Under the pieces are notes generated by a model. The model made no database searches. It saw only the letters and a program-made list of their open reading frames with translations, and was not told the origin of the DNA. A program made the position numbers and the translations under genes. From Acidobacteriota bacterium (GTDB taxonomy: Bacteria; Acidobacteriota; Terriglobia; Terriglobales; Acidobacteriaceae), in contig PJLO01000001.1 of the NCBI GenBank assembly GCA_003010405.1, forward strand, positions 204,131-268,130: a stretch of DNA of 64,000 bases, given 5' to 3'. Below are positions 8,567 to 15,194 of this stretch, piece by piece. Position 1 is the first letter of the stretch; every line of letters begins with the position of its first letter.

Positions 8567-9343
8567 CTACTCGCTCCACTGGGGTTTCCTTCGCTCCAGA
8601 AAACTGCGCACGCCCTCTTTAAAATCCGCGCTCATTCGGATTGAAGCATTTGCCTCCATCCCGCGCTGAATGTCGCGCTCTAGTCCGTCCTCTATGTAGG
8701 AGCGCAGCAGGGCCTTGGTGGCTCGCAACGACGCAGGAGAATTCTCAAGCAACTGTTCAGCCAATCGTCGCGCGCCCTCCAGCAGATTCACGGCCTCCAC
8801 CACTTCGTTGACCAGTCCCATGCGGTAAGCCTCTTCGGCGGTGATGATGCGTCCGGTCAGCAGCAGGTCGCGGGCGTGCTTCTCTCCCACCTGGCGCACC
8901 AGAAATGCCGAAATGATCGCCGGAACAAATCCAATCCGCACCTCCGTATATCCGAAGGTAGCCGCCGTCGAGGCCAGCGTGAAATCGCACAGCGTGGCCA
9001 GTCCCGCTCCGCCCGCGATGGCCGCGCCGTTCACCGCTGCAATTGTCGTCTTGGAGAAGTAATAGAGCGAGCGGCACAGAGTTGCGATGCGTTCGCTGTG
9101 GCGATAATTTTCTTCCGCCGTGTGCTTCGTCAGCGCAACCAAATCTTCCAGATCCAGTCCTGCGCAGAACGCCTTGCCCTCGGCGGCCAGAATGAGTATA
9201 TGCGCGGAGGAGTTCTCCACCTCCTGCAGTGCCGCAAGAAAGTCATTTATCAACTGATGACTGATAGCGTTGCGCTTCTCCGCGCGGCTCAGGGTCAGAA
9301 TCGCGATCTTGTCTTCAAATGCCAGTTTCAGTGTCGAGTACAT
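8567..9343 (-). CDS. Enoyl-CoA hydratase/isomerase family protein
   Basis: Crotonase-fold protein of 258 residues from the ATG at 9343 (a TTG lies nine bases upstream). AEKRNAISHQLINDF, ILAAEGKAFCAGLDLEDL and AAVNGAAIAGGAGLATLCDFTLA form the CoA-binding and oxyanion-hole regions. A glutamate in the ATFGYTEVRIGFVPA segment fits the catalytic position. The lyase and carboxylase genes nearby make methylglutaconyl-CoA hydratase of leucine catabolism a reasonable guess, but crotonases cannot be assigned a substrate by eye. Confidence 0.88.
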   Translation of the reverse strand: MYSTLKLAFEDKIAILTLSRAEKRNAISHQLINDFLAALQEVENSSAHILILAAEGKAFCAGLDLEDLVALTKHTAEENYRHSERIATLCRSLYYFSKTTIAAVNGAAIAGGAGLATLCDFTLASTAATFGYTEVRIGFVPAIISAFLVRQVGEKHARDLLLTGRIITAEEAYRMGLVNEVVEAVNLLEGARRLAEQLLENSPASLRATKALLRSYIEDGLERDIQRGMEANASIRMSADFKEGVRSFLERRKPQWSE

Positions 9344-9389
9344 AGCGGCCAAAGCTTACCCCTGCGCGGGCTTGTCGGCAACTCGCAAA

Positions 9390-9444
9390 AGCAAAAGCCG
9401 GGAATCCCCACTCAAGCCAAAAACAGGCTTGAATGGGCCACCCG
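9390..9444 (-). repeat. Palindromic repeat, copy 1
   Basis: Read on the minus strand: GGGTGGCCCATTCAAGCC, a short A/T-rich loop, then GGCTTGAGTGGGGA. The arms pair over about 12 bases with one G-T position. The same element recurs at 10020-10064, 10363-10411 and 11442-11490, all within 2.1 kb. This copy lies between the divergently transcribed hydratase and guanine deaminase genes. Confidence 0.85.
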
Positions 9445-9512
9445 GCAAGTCAGTCAGTTTGTCAAAAGCAGTTCGACAGCCTATGCTGTTTTTCGTGCCC
9501 AGGAGAATAACG

Positions 9513-10013
9513 ATGGCGGAGCATATAGATTCCACGAAGTTGCCATACGAAATCCAATTCCTCAGACGTGCGATTCATCTGTCGATTGAAAGTGTGAGTC
9601 GGGGAGGAGGGCCGTTCGGGGCGTTAGTCGTACGGAATGATGGAGAGGTGATAGGAGAAGGCGCAAACGCTGTAACACTTGAGTGCGACCCTACCGCCCA
9701 CGCCGAAATCGTTGCTATTCGTGCCGCGTGCAGGAACACCGGGCAATTTCATCTTGGGAACTGCGTAATCTACTCGAGTTGTGAGCCTTGCCCAATGTGC
9801 CTCGCCGCAGCCTACTGGGCGCAAATCTCTACTATTTACTACGCCGCTTCGGCTGCTGTTGCGGCTGACGCCGGTTTCTCCGATGTGCTGATCTACGAAC
9901 AACTCAGGTTGCCGTCCGAGGAGCGAAGTATCGCCTTGATTCAGATTCCTGAAAACGATGCAATCCAAGCATTCCAGGCCTGGACGAATCGCGCCGAAAG
10001 AATCGAATACTGA
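9513..10013 (+). CDS. guaD: Guanine deaminase (CDA-fold)
   Basis: A 166-residue zinc-dependent deaminase. GGGPFGALVV, then DPTAHAEIVAIRAAC (zinc ligand His and catalytic Glu), then CEPCPMCLAAAYWA (two zinc Cys) define the cytidine-deaminase-like fold. The C-terminal FQAWTNRAERIEY matches the swapped tail of Bacillus-type guanine deaminase rather than TadA. The reaction would be guanine to xanthine in purine salvage or catabolism. The start at 9513 has AGGAG at 9501. An upstream extension of the frame runs through the palindromic repeat and is not believable. The gene is bracketed by repeat copies 1 and 2. Confidence 0.88.
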   Translation: MAEHIDSTKLPYEIQFLRRAIHLSIESVSRGGGPFGALVVRNDGEVIGEGANAVTLECDPTAHAEIVAIRAACRNTGQFHLGNCVIYSSCEPCPMCLAAAYWAQISTIYYAASAAVAADAGFSDVLIYEQLRLPSEERSIALIQIPENDAIQAFQAWTNRAERIEY

Positions 10014-10019
10014 TTGGTC

Positions 10020-10064
10020 TCGCCCCACTCAAGCCAAAAACCGGCTTGAATGGGCCACCCGCCC
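10020..10064 (-). repeat. Palindromic repeat, copy 2
   Basis: The same element as 9390-9444 and in the same orientation. On the plus strand it reads CCCCACTCAAGCC, loop, GGCTTGAATGGGCCACCC. It begins 7 bases after the guaD stop codon and ends 15 bases before the stop of the convergent small membrane-protein gene, so it could form a terminator-like hairpin for both. Confidence 0.85.
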
Positions 10065-10079
10065 GTTCTGATTTCACTT

Positions 10080-10322
10080 TCAAAAAGAACGGTAGATAAC
10101 GTGTTCCACTAGCGCGAAGAAGAATGCACCAATGACAGTACCGATCACTTCCAGCCCCAAGATGAACGGCAACTTAGCGGGATCTCTGATAACGCCGGAT
10201 TGAACCAGCTCCCAAATCATAATGGGGATGCCCCACAACACCAGAATCCCGACAAAACGCTGACGAATTGATTGGTCCCGGTTGGGAAGCAGGCGCATAA
10301 GCCAATTCGGTAATGTTTTCAC
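10080..10322 (-). CDS. Small two-helix membrane protein, unknown function
   Basis: An 80-residue protein with two hydrophobic helices (around residues 22-40 and 50-74), separated by a short loop with RDPAKLP. I chose the GTG at 10322, preceded by GAGGTGATCAAA. A longer frame to 10376 would translate part of palindromic repeat copy 3. I recognise no named family. The gene lies between repeat copies 2 and 3. Moderately confident it is real because of the ribosome-binding site and the hydrophobic pattern. Confidence 0.55.
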   Translation of the reverse strand: MKTLPNWLMRLLPNRDQSIRQRFVGILVLWGIPIMIWELVQSGVIRDPAKLPFILGLEVIGTVIGAFFFALVEHVIYRSF

Positions 10323-10362
10323 TTTGATCACCTCAGTACGCTCCCGCAAGAGAACATCCCCA

Positions 10363-10411
10363 GGCGGGTGGCCCATTCAAGCCCTCTTTTGGCTTGAGTG
10401 GGGATTTTGCT
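10363..10411 (+). repeat. Palindromic repeat, copy 3
   Basis: Inverted relative to copies 1 and 2: on the plus strand GGGTGGCCCATTCAAGCC, loop, GGCTTGAGTGGGGA. It forms the left edge of a segment of about 155 bases (10362-10518) that is duplicated at 11441-11594. Confidence 0.85.
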
Positions 10412-10430
10412 ATTCTCCTCGTTTCGCGCC

Positions 10431-10517
10431 CTACCGAAACATATGCGGCACAAAATGGCTAGTATTGTTCGTGATGATCGTTTCGCTGTCGCGAATCCCC
10501 ATCCCAGCCGCGCCCTG
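10431..10517 (-). pseudogene. Relic of the 3' end of a second glutathionylspermidine synthase-like gene
   Basis: On the minus strand this stretch encodes QGAAGMGIRDSETIITNN followed by TSHFVPHMFR and a stop. The last residues of the intact gene at 11510-12649 are QGAAGMGIRESETIITNN then RSRFVPHMFR and a stop. Only about 28 codons remain, with no start and no homologous sequence upstream, so it is a fragment. Similarity continues past the stop into the flanking palindromic repeat, which shows the two were duplicated as one unit of about 155 bases. aqpZ lies between the intact gene and this relic. Confidence 0.8.
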
Positions 10518-10534
10518 ACCGCAGGTACGAACAG

Positions 10535-10565
10535 GCAAGAGGCTGCCCCAGAGAGCAGCCTTTTG
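10535..10565 (-). terminator. Candidate terminator after aqpZ
   Basis: GGCTGC (10541-10546) pairs with GCAGCC (10555-10560) around an 8-base loop. It lies 20 bases past the aqpZ stop on the minus strand. The stem is short and followed only by TCTTG on that strand; the plus strand has TTTT after it. Orientation is therefore uncertain. Confidence 0.45.
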
Positions 10566-10580
10566 CGAATGAAATTGAAC

Positions 10581-11309
10581 CTAGTCGGCTGCTGCGGCTC
10601 CTGCTTTCGCCTCGACAGGTTCTTCAAAAACCGCTGAATACAAGATCCCGGCGATTACAGATCCGATGATTGGCGCCACCCAGAACAGCCACAACTGCGC
10701 GATTGCCCATCCGCCAACGAACAATGCTGGACCCGTGCTGCGTGCGGGATTGACCGAGAGGTTCGTGACCGGGATGCCGATCAAGTGAATCAACGTAAGA
10801 GCCAATCCGATTGCGATGGGTGCAAAGCCCTGCGGTGCGCGCTTGTCGGTTGAACCGAGAATCACCATCAGGAAGAAGAACGTCAACACGACTTCGGCGA
10901 CCAAAGCAGCCAGCAGGGTGTATCCACCGGGAGAGTGCGCTCCATAGCCATTCGCGGCAAATCCAGCGGCGGTCGAGAATCCGGCTTGTCCCGATGCGAT
11001 CACATACAGCACTCCGGCTCCTGCAATTCCACCGAGCACCTGCGCCACAATGTACGGGAGCAACTCAGCGGCTGGGAAGCGCTTCCCGGCGCACAACCCG
11101 ATAGACACCGCAGGATTCAAATGGCAGCCTGAGATATGTCCGATGGCGAACGCCATGGTGAGAACGGTTAAGCCAAAAGCAAGGGAAACACCCAGCAGTC
11201 CGATGCCAACTTTAGGAAACGCGGCGGCGAGCACTGCACTGCCGCATCCACCGAAAACCAGCCAGAATGTTCCAAGAAACTCCGCAACAGTACGCTTCGA
11301 AAGAGACAT
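10581..11309 (-). CDS. aqpZ: Aquaporin Z-type water channel
   Basis: A 242-residue inner-membrane channel of the MIP family. Both NPA boxes are present: [12 protein letters not shown] in the first half and [13 protein letters not shown] in the second, the latter with the Arg of the selectivity filter. Six membrane segments are visible, and the N-terminus [19 protein letters not shown] is typical of AqpZ. It passes water and probably not glycerol, judged from the AqpZ-like pattern only. The gene is flanked by a duplicated segment (10362-10518 and 11441-11594). A strong -10 box with an adjacent G tract lies just upstream. Confidence 0.95.
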   Translation of the reverse strand: MSLSKRTVAEFLGTFWLVFGGCGSAVLAAAFPKVGIGLLGVSLAFGLTVLTMAFAIGHISGCHLNPAVSIGLCAGKRFPAAELLPYIVAQVLGGIAGAGVLYVIASGQAGFSTAAGFAANGYGAHSPGGYTLLAALVAEVVLTFFFLMVILGSTDKRAPQGFAPIAIGLALTLIHLIGIPVTNLSVNPARSTGPALFVGGWAIAQLWLFWVAPIIGSVIAGILYSAVFEEPVEAKAGAAAAD

Positions 11310-11350
11310 TTCATGACCTCGCGATGAAAGGCGCTGGTAACGACCGCGCG

Positions 11351-11365
11351 ATTATACCCCCCCCC
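11351..11365 (-). promoter_or_regulatory. Candidate aqpZ promoter with nine-base G tract
   Basis: On the minus strand a run of nine G (11365-11357) is directly followed by TATAAT (11356-11351), a perfect sigma-70-type -10 box, about 42 bases upstream of the aqpZ start. The homopolymer occupies the spacer region. A weak -35-like TTGTCC lies 23 bases upstream of the -10, longer than the usual 17. Confidence 0.5.
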
Positions 11366-11441
11366 GCCGCAAGTATTTCGGACAAAAAATCTCCCTATAG
11401 TTGCTCCGAAATAATGTCACCGCTAATTGCAACGTAAAAAT

Positions 11442-11490
11442 GGGCGGTGGCCCATTCAAGCCCTTTTTCGGCTTGAGTGGGGATTTTGCT
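11442..11490 (+). repeat. Palindromic repeat, copy 4
   Basis: The same orientation as copy 3, located 20 bases past the stop of the glutathionylspermidine synthase-like gene. Together with the last codons of that gene it makes up the segment duplicated at 10362-10518. Confidence 0.85.
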
Positions 11491-11509
11491 TTTGTTCTTG
11501 TTTTTGCCC

Positions 11510-12649
11510 TTACCGAAACATATGCGGCACAAACCTGCTGCGATTATTCGTAATGATCGTTTCGCTTTCGCGAATCCCCATTCCCGCAGCGCCCTGATCG
11601 GCAATCATCCACGAGCCCAGCACGGGATAGTTTCCATCGCAGCAGGGAATCGGAGCCAATGCCTGATAGACGAATCCCTCTCCGCCATAGGGGCCGTAGG
11701 ACTGTTCCTTTTCGCCGTTGCGAATCACCTGCACATTCGCTCCTTCGCGTCCCAGCAGCGGCTTGCGTACGTAGTCCCGCATCTCGCGAGGCCCGTCGAA
11801 ATACGCAGGCAGCAGCAGTTCATGTCCGGGATACATCTCCCACAGAATCGCCAGTAGACCCTTGTTGCTGAACATCATCTTCCAGATCGGCTCGATCCAC
11901 TGAGTCTTGTCCATGAAGTCCAGCGCCCGCGCCCCGAACTCCTCCTGCAGAATCCACTCCCACGGATACAGTTTGAAGATCGTCTTTACCGGCTGGTTCT
12001 CAAGATCGACAAATCTAAATGTATTGAAGTCGAAGCCGATGTCCTGCATCCTCAGCGCCTGTGTCTTGATTCCTGCCTGCTCGGCCGTATCGCGCAGGTA
12101 TCCGATGGTGAACTCGTCTTCCACGGTTTCAACATATCCGAATGAAACCGGCTCGCTGACGTAGTCCTTCAGGTCCTTCCATTTTGCAATCAGCTTCTCG
12201 TGAATTGAATTCCACTGGTCGGCCTTCGGGAAGCAGTCCTGTAGCCAGTACCACTGCACCACGGCGGCCTCCAGCAGCGCGGTCGGAGTGTCCGCGTTGT
12301 ACTCCAGCAACTTGATCTGCTTTCCGTCGTACGCCAGGTCGAAGCGTCCGTAGAGAGCGGGGGGCTCGTCGTTCCACGTCTTTTTGATCGGCGCAATCGC
12401 CTCCACAGGAATCTTCAAATCGCTCCAGCGGTTCCTGTCGATGATGAACTGTCCCGCCGCAAGGCACATCTCCTGCAGCTTTTCGGTAGCGGCCTCCAGC
12501 CGGTCCACCTCGGCGGAAGTGAACTCGTAATAAGCCGACTCATCCCAGTAATTGCCGCTGTCCCCGTCCAGCGTATGAAACACCAGACCGACCTTCTCTA
12601 CCTTCTGCTTCCAGTCCGCTCGCGGGGTTATCGTGTGCCGTTTCATCAT
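11510..12649 (-). CDS. Glutathionylspermidine synthase-family ATP-grasp protein (YgiC/YjfC-like)
   Basis: A 379-residue protein of the GSP_synth family. LYGRFDLAYDGKQIKLLEYNADTPTALLEAAVVQW is the conserved substrate and metal region; LYPWEWILQEEFG, KGLLAILWEMYPGHELLLPAYFD and KPLLGREGANVQV form the ATP-grasp core. Relatives include E. coli YgiC and YjfC, which resemble the synthetase half of Gss without the amidase domain; their substrates are not settled. The start overlaps the stop of the upstream lipoprotein gene (ATGATGA), so translation is probably coupled. The last 28 codons plus the downstream repeat are duplicated on the other side of aqpZ. Confidence 0.9.
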   Translation of the reverse strand: MMKRHTITPRADWKQKVEKVGLVFHTLDGDSGNYWDESAYYEFTSAEVDRLEAATEKLQEMCLAAGQFIIDRNRWSDLKIPVEAIAPIKKTWNDEPPALYGRFDLAYDGKQIKLLEYNADTPTALLEAAVVQWYWLQDCFPKADQWNSIHEKLIAKWKDLKDYVSEPVSFGYVETVEDEFTIGYLRDTAEQAGIKTQALRMQDIGFDFNTFRFVDLENQPVKTIFKLYPWEWILQEEFGARALDFMDKTQWIEPIWKMMFSNKGLLAILWEMYPGHELLLPAYFDGPREMRDYVRKPLLGREGANVQVIRNGEKEQSYGPYGGEGFVYQALAPIPCCDGNYPVLGSWMIADQGAAGMGIRESETIITNNRSRFVPHMFR

Positions 12650-12996
12650 GCGCCTCCCGAAAAGCCGTGGCCGCCAAATCCGCCACGCGAGATTCCACCG
12701 AAGAATCCGCTACTGCTCCCGCTGCCCGACCCCATGCCGGGCATGGGATTTCCTCCGACAACAACGTCGCCCACATGTCCCCCCGAACTTCCGCCGTAAA
12801 GATAGTGGTAGTAGCGCAACCCTCCCGTGTAGCCCGAGCGTCGCCGCTCTTCGACCATCTTACAGTTCTGGTCTTCGGTAATACGCCCGGCCTCGTCCAC
12901 GCAGTTGCGCCGCTCCGCGTGACGATTGCACCCGGAGGTAAACGCCAGCGCCATGCCTGCAAGCAGGCCGAGTGTGATGTGTCTTGTTTTTTTCAT
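12646..12996 (-). CDS. YgiB-like (DUF1190/UPF0441-type) lipoprotein
   Basis: A 116-residue lipoprotein. The signal peptide MKKTRHITLGLLAGMALAFTSGC ends in a lipobox with Cys at residue 23. The mature part has NCVDEAGRITEDQNC, then a Gly/Ser-rich tail (GGSSGGHVGD, GSGSGSSSGFFGG). The ATG at 12996 is used because the longer frame precedes the signal peptide. The gene overlaps the ygiC-like gene by four bases. A lipoprotein of this type next to a GSP_synth protein mirrors E. coli ygiBC, which supports the family call. The similarity is by pattern only; the function is unknown. Confidence 0.75.
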   Translation of the reverse strand: MKKTRHITLGLLAGMALAFTSGCNRHAERRNCVDEAGRITEDQNCKMVEERRRSGYTGGLRYYHYLYGGSSGGHVGDVVVGGNPMPGMGSGSGSSSGFFGGISRGGFGGHGFSGGA

Positions 12997-13054
12997 GATC
13001 CGGCGCGATTGTATCCCACTACTCTCAATGAATCCACGACTTAGATGGGAATTC

Positions 13055-13921
13055 TCACCGCGCAAAGCGCAGCGCTATGTCCTCGCTCATCCGGATCACG
13101 TTCTCGAGCGGTTTGCGGATCGGCACCTGCGCCCCGCGTTCCGCCAGCGTCCGCAGCACAACTTCCGTTGGCACGTTGCCGACCAGCGCATCCTGCGCAA
13201 AGGGGCACCCGCCCAGTCCGCCAAGCGCGGAATCGAATCTCCGGCAGCCCGCGTCGTAAGCAGCCAGAATCTTTGCCGCGGAGTCGTCCCTGCGTCCGTG
13301 CAGATGAGCGCCAACCTCGATGTAGTCGAACTCTTTGACCACCGTGCCCACAATCTCTTTGATCATCTCGGGGGTTGCCAACCCCACGGTGTCGGCCAGC
13401 GAAACGGTCGGAATTCCAAGGTCGGCAATGTTCTGTACGGCTTGCAAAACCTCCTCTATATTCCAGGGGTCGCCATGAGGATTGCCGAAGGCCATCGAGA
13501 TGTAGGCCACCATTGCCAGGCCATTTTCTTCGGCTTTCTGCCACACCGACTCCAGCATCTCGCTATTTTCTTCGGCGCTCTGTCCCTGATTTTTCTGGAG
13601 GAACGTTTCGCTGATCGAGTACGGAAAGCCGAGCGTACGCACGGCATCGGTTGCCAGCGCCCGCTCCACGCCCTTTTCGTTCACCACAATCGCAATGATC
13701 TCAACATCATCCGGCGGGTCCAGCCGCTTCAGCACGTCCTCACTGTCGGCCATCTGTGGTACCGCTTTGGGTGAAACAAACGAAACCGCATCGATCTGTT
13801 TAAACCCGGTGTTTACCAGGGCACGTAAATACTCAGCCTTGGTCTCGGCTGGAATGTGCCGAGCTAATCCCTGCCACGCATCGCGTGGGCACTCTACGAT
13901 CTTTACTTGGTTCTTATTCAT
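13055..13921 (-). CDS. mvaB: Hydroxymethylglutaryl-CoA lyase
   Basis: A DRE-TIM-type metalloenzyme splitting HMG-CoA into acetoacetate and acetyl-CoA, the last step of leucine degradation. VEIVECPRDAWQG-like N-terminus (here KIVECPRDAWQG), KQIDAVSFVSPKAVPQMAD, the metal-binding EVGAHLHGR, and the signature GLGGCPFAQDALVGNVPTE with the catalytic Cys are present. Length is about 288 residues, normal. An ATG five codons further upstream (13936) is possible; neither start has a clear ribosome-binding site. The carboxyltransferase at 15195 fits the same pathway. Confidence 0.92.
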   Translation of the reverse strand: MNKNQVKIVECPRDAWQGLARHIPAETKAEYLRALVNTGFKQIDAVSFVSPKAVPQMADSEDVLKRLDPPDDVEIIAIVVNEKGVERALATDAVRTLGFPYSISETFLQKNQGQSAEENSEMLESVWQKAEENGLAMVAYISMAFGNPHGDPWNIEEVLQAVQNIADLGIPTVSLADTVGLATPEMIKEIVGTVVKEFDYIEVGAHLHGRRDDSAAKILAAYDAGCRRFDSALGGLGGCPFAQDALVGNVPTEVVLRTLAERGAQVPIRKPLENVIRMSEDIALRFAR

Positions 13922-14088
13922 GTTTTTTAGAAGCATCGCTGCCGTTGACCGCGGCTTATCTTAACACTCGCTGTGGCAGTACTGCGTGTCGCTCTTTCTG
14001 CCATTGCAGCCTTCAACTTTTCAGTGTGCATACATCCCTTGCGGCGATCAATGTTTCTCAATTATCGAGCAAATGGGAGGGCCGTGTC

Positions 14089-14706
14089 TTGAAACGTCTG
14101 ATTATCTGCCTGATGTTTTCCTGCCTGATATCTATAACGCCCGCTTACGCGCAAACCTATCAGCAGCGTTCTTCGCCGCAGTTCGATTTCAGCTTTGGAG
14201 TTGGAACATTGATTGCGCCTTCGGCCTCGAGCGCCTCCGGTAATCACAGTCCGCAGTCGCTCACCGGTGGTGCGTATGTCGGCTTCAGCGGAGACTACCT
14301 GTTCTGGAAGCATTTCGGAGTGCAGGGCGAGGTGGCGTGGAGAGCCAGCGAGAACCGTTATCGGGGATTTCAGCCTTATCGACCCATCTTCTATGACTTT
14401 AATGCGATTTATGCGCCGCCCTTGGGCAAACACGCTCAACTGGAGGTTCTGGGTGGAATTGGCGCCCTGAGCACGCGCTACTACTCGCCAATTTACGTTT
14501 GCGACCCCTTCACGTTTATTTGCACGAACTACACCAGCACCAATCATTTTATGGGCGACGTTGGAGCAGGGCTGAAGCTTTTCCTAACCCGTGGGCTTTT
14601 CATTCGTCCCGAGGTTCGCGTGTACTTTATCAATGACAATGTGGATTTCAGCAGCGGACATGCCACGCGGGTAGGAGGTAGCATCGGATATTCTTTTGGG
14701 CGGTAG
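14089..14706 (+). CDS. Secreted outer-membrane beta-barrel protein
   Basis: A 205-residue protein with an N-terminal signal peptide, MKRLIICLMFSCLISITPAYA. The body has alternating Gly/aromatic strands (FDFSFGVGTLI, GGAYVGFSGDYLFWKHFGVQGEVAW, LEVLGGIGALSTRYYSP, FIRPEVRVYFINDN) and ends GGSIGYSFGR with an aromatic/Arg tail, all consistent with an eight-stranded OmpA-like barrel. I chose a TTG start at 14089 because GGGAGGG sits 7 bases upstream and the signal peptide begins there; the long upstream frame overlaps the lyase gene. A CDPFTFIC loop has two Cys that may form a disulfide. No binding partner can be proposed. Confidence 0.8.
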   Translation: MKRLIICLMFSCLISITPAYAQTYQQRSSPQFDFSFGVGTLIAPSASSASGNHSPQSLTGGAYVGFSGDYLFWKHFGVQGEVAWRASENRYRGFQPYRPIFYDFNAIYAPPLGKHAQLEVLGGIGALSTRYYSPIYVCDPFTFICTNYTSTNHFMGDVGAGLKLFLTRGLFIRPEVRVYFINDNVDFSSGHATRVGGSIGYSFGR

Positions 14707-14724
14707 ACGCAAAGGAGATCCGCT

Positions 14725-15162
14725 TCAGAAAATATCGGATGACATTATCTCGGGCGGCGCGGTCGAAAACCTTGCGCGTACGTCGCCTCCCGGTTCTACA
14801 GGCCGCAGCGTTTTTGCATCCACCGGACACCACAGCGTCCGCGCCTTCGCCAGCAGAGCGCGGTCGGAGATACGCACAATTTCCGTGTTGCGTTCAAAAG
14901 CCAGCCCTTCGGCCTTGCCCACCCAGGTTCGCGCCACAAGCTGATCGTTTAGATAGGCCGCGCGCTTGTAATCGATCTCATGACGGATGATGACCCAGAG
15001 AAGTCGCGATCTTTCCTGCTCCGTCGATAGCACCTTCCAGTGCGCCAGAGCCGCCTCCTGCACCCAGCGCACGTAGACCAAGTTATTCACATGCCCAAGC
15101 TGATCGATGTCCTCTTCGCGGACTGTAATCGGCAGCTCAAAGACGTTCTGTACAAGTTCCAT
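14725..15162 (-). CDS. Acyl-CoA thioesterase, 4HBT hotdog family
   Basis: A 145-residue hotdog domain. EEDIDQLGHVNNLVYVRWVQEAA is the 4HBT signature with the catalytic Asp and the HVNN turn. Its substrate is unknown. It lies just downstream of the carboxyltransferase on the same strand, 33 bases away, so it may belong to the same transcript and control the CoA pool of that pathway. It is only distantly similar to the hotdog protein at 7938-8369. Confidence 0.85.
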   Translation of the reverse strand: MELVQNVFELPITVREEDIDQLGHVNNLVYVRWVQEAALAHWKVLSTEQERSRLLWVIIRHEIDYKRAAYLNDQLVARTWVGKAEGLAFERNTEIVRISDRALLAKARTLWCPVDAKTLRPVEPGGDVRARFSTAPPEIMSSDIF

Positions 15163-15194
15163 TTATCGAATGCCTCTTACTAGACAACCTACTC

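Noticed and set aside
9390..11490. Possibility that the palindromes are integron attC sites bracketing gene cassettes
   Set aside because: The four copies occur in both orientations, the arms lack the GTTRRRY-type core sites, and the genes between them are not all in one direction. No integrase is near.
13885..14088. Long N-terminal extension of the outer-membrane barrel gene
   Set aside because: It overlaps the HMG-CoA lyase gene on the other strand and buries the signal peptide in the middle; a TTG start with ribosome-binding site at 14089 fits better.
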